A DNA stretch of 11,881 nt from JBCCFX01 sp039029515. GTDB lineage: Bacteria; Planctomycetota; Phycisphaerae; Phycisphaerales; SM1A02. The notes under the pieces are model-generated. The model searched no databases. It saw nothing but the letters and a program-made list of their open reading frames with translations, and had not been told where the DNA came from. Where the stretch lies: NCBI GenBank assembly GCA_039029515.1, contig JBCCFX010000133.1:1-11881 (forward strand), in the 5' to 3' direction. Of this stretch, positions 7,113 through 11,881 are shown one piece after another. Both the position numbers and the translations under genes were made by a program. How positions within the stretch are numbered: the first letter of the stretch is position 1; each line of letters begins with the position of its first letter.

Positions 7113-7940
7113 ATGGACGCTGCGGTAATGACACGGGAAAACAAGCTTGCGCTGGTGGTTGGTTTTGGTCTGTTCCTCTTTGTAGGCATTCTGGTCTCGG
7201 ATCACTTCTCCGTCGCCCGTGGCCAGGAGACGGCTGACCTCAGACCCGACAGCGATCCACTCAATCACAGCCGGAATCAGGACCCGAGCCTGATCGACGT
7301 CGCCCGACCCGCGCCGACGCCGGCCACGGTCGTGGATACCTATCAGACCGTCCACCGCGGGCCTGATCGGTACACCGTCCAGCCGCAGGATCCCATCCGG
7401 CAGCGCCCGCAGGATCCCGTAAGGACCACCTACGCTCCAACCACGTACACATCGTCTGATGTGCCGGTCATCCAGATTCCGAATCTGCAGGATCCACTGC
7501 ACGCGCCCGACCGACCCGCGAACATCACCGCCGATGCAACGCTGCACGATGTGCGGTCCAACGAGAACCTGACCACGATCTGCGACCTGTATTACGGCGA
7601 CACTTCGCTCGTACAGCGCCTTGCCGAGTACAACGGCCTGGCGAATCCGAACATGCTTCGTGTCGGCCACCGGCTGCGCGTTCCCGCCCGTTCGGTGCTC
7701 ATCACCGGCCAGCATCGCACCTCGGTGTCGCCGCCGCTGCCACGCGAGCGCACAAGCAGCCCGCCGCCGGCACCGAAGACACGAACATACGTGGTGCAGT
7801 CCAATGACACGCTGTCTGAGATCGCGCAGCGCGAACTCGGTTCCGCGAAACGTTGGCGTGAGCTGTACGACGCGAACAAGAGCGTGATCAAGAACCCGGA
7901 TCGACTGATCGTCGGTGCCACACTGAAACTCCCCCGGTAA
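7113..7940 (+). CDS. Membrane-anchored protein with two LysM domains
   Basis: This 275-residue protein has an N-terminal membrane anchor (about 11-29, LALVVGFGLFLFVGILV) and then a long, probably disordered, Pro/Asp/Arg-rich stretch (30-140). Two LysM modules follow: LysM1 (about 144-191, from LHDVRSNENLTTICDLYYGD to GHRLRVPA) and LysM2 (about 225-274, TYVVQSNDTLSEIAQRELG to GATLKLPR), joined by a Pro/Ser linker. LysM modules bind N-acetylglucosamine polymers, mainly peptidoglycan. With the anchor, this predicts a cell-wall-tethering protein outside the inner membrane. No catalytic domain is visible. It sits 23 bases after rsmH and 5 bases before the ftsL-like gene, so it should be co-expressed with them. 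The ATG at 7113 has AGGGA ten bases upstream; ATG 7128 (MTRENKLALV) is a possible alternative. A division role is inference from position. Confidence 0.88.
   Translation: MDAAVMTRENKLALVVGFGLFLFVGILVSDHFSVARGQETADLRPDSDPLNHSRNQDPSLIDVARPAPTPATVVDTYQTVHRGPDRYTVQPQDPIRQRPQDPVRTTYAPTTYTSSDVPVIQIPNLQDPLHAPDRPANITADATLHDVRSNENLTTICDLYYGDTSLVQRLAEYNGLANPNMLRVGHRLRVPARSVLITGQHRTSVSPPLPRERTSSPPPAPKTRTYVVQSNDTLSEIAQRELGSAKRWRELYDANKSVIKNPDRLIVGATLKLPR
7383..7418 (+). repeat. Short tandem repeat coding PQDP(I/V)RQR-like units in the LysM protein
   Basis: CCGCAGGATCCC occurs at 7383-7394 and again at 7407-7418, a 24-base period. It encodes PQDPIRQR then PQDPVR in the Pro-rich linker. A looser copy (CTGCAGGATCC, coding LQDP) follows near 7485. 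This suggests linker growth by duplication. Confidence 0.6.
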
Positions 7941-7945
7941 CGACC

Positions 7946-8266
7946 GTGCACCACGCCGCCTCCAAGATGATTGCCATCGTGCTCGCCTTCGGTGTCATTG
8001 GGCTTGCGCTGCTCCACGTCCGGCAGCAGCGCGTCAATCTCACCAACGAGATCAAGGTGCTGCACGAGGAATACCGCCATCACGAGCAGACGCTCTGGCA
8101 GTTGCAGACCGAGATCGCCGTCCGTGTGCGCCCCGATCAGATTCGCGCCACTGTCGATCAGGAGTCGGTTGACTGGCAACCGATTCCGATGCGGCCACTC
8201 GCCATGCCGGCCGCAGACACCCAGACCATCATCGAAGGCTCCGAACCAATTCCCTATGTCGACTGA
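7946..8266 (+). CDS. ftsL: FtsL-like small bitopic septum-formation protein
   Basis: This 106-residue protein has a very short cytoplasmic end, one membrane helix (about 8-24, MIAIVLAFGVIGLALLH) and a coiled-coil-prone stretch (about 26-60, with heptad-like NLTNEIKVLHEEYRHHEQTL), then a polar tail. That is the architecture of FtsL, which with FtsB and FtsQ links early division proteins to the FtsW/FtsI synthase. FtsL sequences are poorly conserved, so the call rests mainly on shape and on lying directly before ftsI in a dcw-type operon; an FtsB-like or other bitopic protein is possible. The GTG at 7946, five bases after the LysM stop, is the likely coupled start. ATG 7967 would leave almost no cytoplasmic residues. 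Its stop overlaps the ftsI start by 11 bases (8256-8266). Confidence 0.65.
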   Translation: MHHAASKMIAIVLAFGVIGLALLHVRQQRVNLTNEIKVLHEEYRHHEQTLWQLQTEIAVRVRPDQIRATVDQESVDWQPIPMRPLAMPAADTQTIIEGSEPIPYVD

Positions 8267-10001
8267 TGCCCCACTGTTGACCTCGCAGGCTCGCCGCGTT
8301 GCCTATCTCGCGCGCCTGTACGTGCTTGGCATGCTGCTGGCGCTCGCGGTCATCGTCGGCCGTGTCGTGCAACTCAAGCTGGCTCCCGATGATCGACTCG
8401 TGGCCTCATCGAATCCGACCGTCAGCAGTCAGGCAGAACTCGGTCGACGCGGCAATCTGCTCGACCGACGCGGTCGTATTCTCGCGACGAGCTCGGTCGG
8501 CTATCGCGTCTTCATCGACCCGATGGTCGTCGACGATCCGCACACTATCGCGGTCGACCTTGCGGCTGTACTGAACGATGATCCGGCTCGCATCGATCAA
8601 GAGATCTCCAAGCGGCCCGACAGTCGATACATCGTCGTGAACCACCTGCTCGATGATTGGCAGGTCGATGCAGTCCAGAACGCCAAACTGCGCGGCGTCG
8701 GTCTCGAACCACGGCTCGTTCGCCACTATCCGCACGGCGACCTTGCCACGAGCATCGTTGGCACGGTCGGTTTCGAACATTCAGGGCTCGGGGGCTTTGA
8801 ACACGCATTCGATACCACGCTCGCACCATCTCGCGGCTCGCTCGAGTTCGTCCGCGATACCAAACGTCGTGCACTGTGGATCGATCCCGAACAGTACACG
8901 CCGGCACAGGATGGCCGCGACATTCGATTCAGCATTGATCTCGTCGTGCAGGAGTTCGCGGAACAGCGGCTCCAGACCTGCGTTGATGAACACAACGCCG
9001 GCGGCGGCAGACTGATCGTGATTGACTGCACGACCGGCGAAATTCTCGCGATGTGCGATACGTTGCGTGAGCGTGAAGGCTGGGATGAGTTCACATCCGA
9101 TGAAATGCGCAAGACGCATCCTTCCTTGGGACGAAACCGATGTGTGACCGATCCCTACGAACCGGGTTCGACGTTCAAGCCGTTCTTCTGGGCCGTCGCC
9201 ACCGAACTGGGGTACGCGACGCCGGATGAAATGCTGGATTGCCCTGATCACACTGGCCACCGCACGAGTCAGGGACGGTTGATTCGTGATTCGCACTACT
9301 ACGGCCGCGTGGACTGGCAGACCGTGCTCGTGAAGTCCATGAACAGTGGTATGGCGATCGTCGCCGAGCGCATGTCCCACGAGGAACTCCAGGAGTCAGT
9401 CAGTGAGTTCGGATTCGGTCGCCGGACATTCTGCGGGATTCCAGGTGAGACCATCGGTCTCGTGACGCCGCGCCAGAAGTGGACGCACTACACCCAGACG
9501 TCGGTTCCGATGGGCCATGAGATCGGCGTGACTGCCGTCCAGATGATTCGTGCGTTCAGCGTGTTCGCGCGGGATGGCACGATGCCCGCACTGCGCATCA
9601 CCGCCACGACGCCGGACAGTGAGCAGTTCCGAGCGGTCCATCGGATCGTGAGTGAGGAAACGGTCCGCACCACGCGCGCAGCCCTTCGCGATGTGATGAT
9701 GCGCGGCACCGGTCGACGGGCACAGTCCGAGCTTTATCAATTGTTCGGTAAGTCGGGTACGCCACAGTTGCCGAAGCGCGAAGGTGGCGGTTATCACGAG
9801 GATCGCTACATGCCTTCGTTCATCGCTGGCGCGCCGTTCAACGATCCTCAGATCGTCGTGCTGTGCATCATTGATGACCCGGACAAGACCATCGCCCATT
9901 ACGGCGGTGCGGTCGCGGGACCGGTAGTCCGTGACGTGATCGATCACACGCTGCAGTACCTCGGTGTTCCGAGTGACCAGCCGACGGATGATCCGATCTA
10001 A
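8256..10001 (+). CDS. ftsI: Septal peptidoglycan transpeptidase (class B PBP, FtsI/PBP3)
   Basis: This 581-residue class B penicillin-binding protein cross-links septal peptidoglycan. It has one N-terminal membrane helix (about 19-38, LARLYVLGMLLALAVIVGRV). The pedestal region carries the conserved motif RRGNLLDRRGRILA (64-77), and the transpeptidase domain covers about 225-570. Active-site motifs are SxxK as S305-T-F-K308 (in EPGSTFKPF), SxN as S361-M-N363, and K499-S-G-T502 in place of the more common KTGT. The final segment, YMPSFIAGAP...GGAVAGPVV, is typical of the family. There are no PASTA domains, and length is normal for FtsI. I chose ATG 8256 because it starts just before the membrane helix and overlaps the ftsL-like stop by 11 bases, suggesting coupling. 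The same frame is open upstream to 7971 but there it only shadows the ftsL-like gene. FtsI is preferred over the elongation enzyme PBP2 because of rsmH and ftsL upstream. Confidence 0.93.
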   Translation: MSTDAPLLTSQARRVAYLARLYVLGMLLALAVIVGRVVQLKLAPDDRLVASSNPTVSSQAELGRRGNLLDRRGRILATSSVGYRVFIDPMVVDDPHTIAVDLAAVLNDDPARIDQEISKRPDSRYIVVNHLLDDWQVDAVQNAKLRGVGLEPRLVRHYPHGDLATSIVGTVGFEHSGLGGFEHAFDTTLAPSRGSLEFVRDTKRRALWIDPEQYTPAQDGRDIRFSIDLVVQEFAEQRLQTCVDEHNAGGGRLIVIDCTTGEILAMCDTLREREGWDEFTSDEMRKTHPSLGRNRCVTDPYEPGSTFKPFFWAVATELGYATPDEMLDCPDHTGHRTSQGRLIRDSHYYGRVDWQTVLVKSMNSGMAIVAERMSHEELQESVSEFGFGRRTFCGIPGETIGLVTPRQKWTHYTQTSVPMGHEIGVTAVQMIRAFSVFARDGTMPALRITATTPDSEQFRAVHRIVSEETVRTTRAALRDVMMRGTGRRAQSELYQLFGKSGTPQLPKREGGGYHEDRYMPSFIAGAPFNDPQIVVLCIIDDPDKTIAHYGGAVAGPVVRDVIDHTLQYLGVPSDQPTDDPI

Positions 10002-10020
10002 ACCGCCCGCAACGCGCGCA
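10002..10020. other. Short convergent gap between ftsI and the response regulator
   Basis: Nineteen GC-rich bases separate two facing stop codons. No hairpin with a T-run is visible, so any terminator must lie inside a coding end or be factor-dependent. Confidence 0.6.
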
Positions 10021-11460
10021 TCAGCCAGCCTGGCCGTAGCGCTCCAGCTCATACTGCTTGATCTTCTTGTAGAGCGTGGTTCGATTGATATCGAGCACTT
10101 CCGCCGTGCGCTGCCGATTCCAATCATTGGCTTGCAGCGCCGCGAGGATGATCTGCTTCTCCGGCTCCTGCAATGCTTCACGCAATGGCATCGGCGTGTA
10201 GTCCGCAAGTTGAAGCTGACCGGCTGTCGCAGAGCGCGATGAGCGAGGCGCGTTGATCACCTGTTCCGGCAGATCCTGTACGCCGATTCGAGTTGCCGTC
10301 GTCAGCACGACCGCACGCTCCACGACGTTCTCAAGCTCGCGCACGTTGCCCGGGAACGGATACGCACGCAGACATTGCAGCGCTTCATCGCTGAAGCCTG
10401 TGATCTGCTTCCCGATCTCGGCGGATTTCTCTTCGAGGAAATGCGTTGCGAGGAGCACCACATCAGCCGTCCGATCGCGCAATGGCGGCAGATCGATCGT
10501 CACCACATTGATGCGGTAGTAGAGGTCCTGACGGAAATCGCCACGCGCAACCAGATCTTCCAACGGTTGATTGCTCGCGAGAATCACACGGACATCAACT
10601 TCAACCGGCGCATCTGAACCGACCGGCTCAAGCACGCGCTCCTGCAACACACGCAACAGCTTGAGTTGCATACCCGCCGACGCCGAGTTGATCTCGTCCA
10701 GAAAAATCGTGCCGCCGTGCGCAGCAAGGAACCGACCCTTTTTGTCTGCGTGCGCGCCGGTAAAGGCGCCGCGAACGTGCCCGAACAACTCGGATTCCAG
10801 AAGCGTTTCAGGGATCGAGCCACACGAGATCTCGACAAATGGCGCATCCGCGCGTGGCGAAAGTCGATGAACCGCGCGAGCGATCATCGACTTACCGGTG
10901 CCGGACTCGCCGCACATCAGCACGGTCGTCTTGCTGGGTGCGACCGCATGCACGACATCAAAGATACGCCGCATCCGATCATCCTGACCGACGACTGAGT
11001 CGAGCGCGTAGCGCTCGTCGAGTTGTTGGCGCAGCTGCGAGTTTTCGGCGATCAATGCGTGCTGGTGAATAGCTTTGTCGACACTGAGTCGAAGCTCGTC
11101 CTCGATCAACGGTTTGGTCAGGTAGTCAATCGCACCAAATCGAACAGTAGAAACGGCATCTTCGATCGTGCCAAAGCCGGTGACCGCGATGAACATGATC
11201 GATCGATCAATCTCACGGACCTTGCGAATCAACTCCTGGCCATTGATGTCCGGCAGACGCAGATCCGCAATCAAGACAGCAAACGGTTGGGGTGGATGGT
11301 GAGCGTCACCTGATCGAGCGGCAGTGATCGCGTCAATCGCATCGGCACCGCCGGGCACGACGACCACGTCACAGCCATCGCGCTCAAGAAAGCTCGCGAT
11401 GTTCTTCGCAACAATCCTGTCGGCGTCGGCAATCAGAATCCGGCGATTGGCTTCAGACAT
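10021..11460 (-). CDS. NtrC-family sigma-54-dependent response regulator
   Basis: This 479-residue regulator has the full three-part layout. The receiver domain (about 6-125) has acidic residues D12/D14, phosphoacceptor D66 in ADLRLPD, T94 and K117 in LTKP. The AAA+ domain (about 155-385) has Walker A GESGTGKS (184-191), the sigma-54 contact loop GAFTGA (231-236), Walker B TIFLDEI (251-257) and the arginine region RQDLYYRINV (310-319). The C-terminal Fis-type helix-turn-helix (about 432-475, DWNRQRTAEVLDINRTTLYKKI) binds DNA. With every motif intact it should activate sigma-54 promoters when phosphorylated. I chose ATG 11460, which overlaps the upstream kinase-like stop by eight bases (ATGTCTGA) and has GGAG five bases upstream; GTG 11466 is an alternative. 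Its stop lies 19 bases from the convergent ftsI stop. Target genes are not visible in the window. Confidence 0.95.
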   Translation of the reverse strand: MSEANRRILIADADRIVAKNIASFLERDGCDVVVVPGGADAIDAITAARSGDAHHPPQPFAVLIADLRLPDINGQELIRKVREIDRSIMFIAVTGFGTIEDAVSTVRFGAIDYLTKPLIEDELRLSVDKAIHQHALIAENSQLRQQLDERYALDSVVGQDDRMRRIFDVVHAVAPSKTTVLMCGESGTGKSMIARAVHRLSPRADAPFVEISCGSIPETLLESELFGHVRGAFTGAHADKKGRFLAAHGGTIFLDEINSASAGMQLKLLRVLQERVLEPVGSDAPVEVDVRVILASNQPLEDLVARGDFRQDLYYRINVVTIDLPPLRDRTADVVLLATHFLEEKSAEIGKQITGFSDEALQCLRAYPFPGNVRELENVVERAVVLTTATRIGVQDLPEQVINAPRSSRSATAGQLQLADYTPMPLREALQEPEKQIILAALQANDWNRQRTAEVLDINRTTLYKKIKQYELERYGQAG

Positions 11461-11881
11461 CCTCACTCCAGCCCGTCAACGGAAGCCGAAGCCGAAAAAC
11501 GCTTCCCCGATCGAATGGTGCGCGAACGAGGCTGACGGTCCCGCCCATGCTGTGGACCAACTGGTCGCAGCGTTCGAGCCACTCGAGAGAGTCATTGAGG
11601 TCTTCCGAACCCTCGGCAATGATCGCTCCGGTGTCTGCAATGAAGACTTCGATCTCGGCGCCGGCGTTCAATTCCACAGAGACATCGATTCGACGATGTG
11701 AACGACCTTCGGCGTCGCATGCATGCAGGGCACGATTCATGCCGTGCCGGACAACCGAGCCGATGACGCCCGCAGGCATGGACGCAAGGCGCGGATCGAT
11801 TTCCATATGACACGCAATATGCCGTGCTTCGAGTTTCGGAAGCACCTCCTGTGCGATCGCCTGCAGTTCATCGTGCAACCC
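11453..11881 (-). CDS. Histidine kinase-like protein, C-terminal ATP-binding part (5' truncated by window edge)
   Basis: This is the C-terminal end of a probable sensor kinase, open to the edge of the window; about 142 residues are visible. Counting from the TTG at 11878, the sequence follows the GHKL ATPase fold: an N-box-like helix with Asn48 (VVRHGMNRALHAC), a strand leading to ADTGAI (81-86) in place of the DxGxG box, a helix (SLEWLERCDQLVHSMGGTVS) and the final strands GSVFRLRLPL (125-134). It overlaps the NtrC-type regulator gene by eight bases, so it is the likely cognate kinase. Two features are odd: the second glycine of DxGxG is missing, and the GxGLGL lid box normally found before the last helix is not recognisable. 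It may be a weak or inactive kinase, or a divergent one. The sensor and the histidine-bearing region lie outside, so kinase identity rests on the fold pattern and on the adjacent regulator. Confidence 0.75.
   Translation of the reverse strand, partial: GLHDELQAIAQEVLPKLEARHIACHMEIDPRLASMPAGVIGSVVRHGMNRALHACDAEGRSHRRIDVSVELNAGAEIEVFIADTGAIIAEGSEDLNDSLEWLERCDQLVHSMGGTVSLVRAPFDRGSVFRLRLPLTGWSEDV
11466..11469 (-). promoter_or_regulatory. Ribosome-binding site that favours ATG 11460 for the response regulator
   Basis: GGAG on the minus strand inside the end of the kinase-like gene, five bases before ATG 11460. It would overlap the alternative GTG at 11466, so it argues for the ATG. Confidence 0.55.

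Noticed and set aside
7971..8255. Upstream extension of ftsI
   Set aside because: It is a shifted frame of the ftsL-like gene, low in complexity and Ser/Arg-rich. ATG 8256 starts a normal FtsI.
8781..9380. Minus-strand open frame (199 codons) antisense to the ftsI transpeptidase domain
   Set aside because: It is a shadow of a strongly conserved gene, with no start signal or domain.
9396..10208. Minus-strand open frame (270 codons) antisense to the ftsI 3' half and overlapping the regulator
   Set aside because: It is Arg/His-rich with no domain and is fully explained by ftsI and the response regulator on their own frames.
11195..11210. GATCGATCGATC-like run as a possible repeat or binding site
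   Set aside because: It lies inside the receiver domain coding sequence and is explained by codon choice; no further copies are spaced around it.

Overview
The window reads as a stretch of ordinary chromosome from a GC-rich, Gram-negative-type bacterium. No mobile element, CRISPR array, tRNA or rRNA was seen. I infer a member of the Planctomycetota, perhaps Phycisphaerae-like. The reasons are a PilZ protein, a sulfotransferase, an SppA lipoprotein, a short rsmH/ftsL/ftsI division cluster and a sigma-54 response regulator together, with weak or absent Shine-Dalgarno sequences at several starts. This placement is an inference from gene content and was not tested.

Layout: (1) 1-3520, plus strand: the 2-oxoglutarate dehydrogenase pair sucA (5' end outside the window) and sucB, giving the E1 and E2 subunits of a TCA-cycle complex; the E3 gene (lpd) is not here. 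(2) 3521-3685: a 165-base gap that ends in a hairpin touching the ribosome-binding region of the next gene. (3) 3686-4183, plus strand: a stand-alone PilZ protein with intact c-di-GMP binding motifs. (4) 4129-6076, minus strand: sppA (membrane-bound signal peptide peptidase lipoprotein), then a PAPS-dependent sulfotransferase whose start overlaps the sppA stop by 11 bases. The sulfotransferase 3' end overlaps the convergent PilZ gene by 55 bases. (5) 6127-10001, plus strand: a compact division operon of rsmH, a membrane-anchored double-LysM protein, an ftsL-like small bitopic protein and ftsI. It diverges from sppA with only 50 bases between start codons. (6) 10021-11881, minus strand: a two-component pair, the C-terminal end of a histidine-kinase-like protein (5' end outside the window) overlapping by 8 bases a full NtrC-type response regulator with receiver, AAA+ and Fis-type DNA-binding domains.

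How they fit: the rsmH-ftsI block is the head of a classical dcw cluster, but mraZ is absent upstream and the mur genes do not follow ftsI. Instead the cluster ends 19 bases before the convergent regulator gene. The LysM gene between rsmH and ftsL is the most interesting passenger: its packing and peptidoglycan-binding domains suggest an envelope or divisome role. Nothing here forms an obviously new multi-gene system. The items worth a second look are the LysM insertion, the degenerate ATP-binding end of the kinase-like protein, the hairpin at the PilZ start and the sppA-sulfotransferase coupling.
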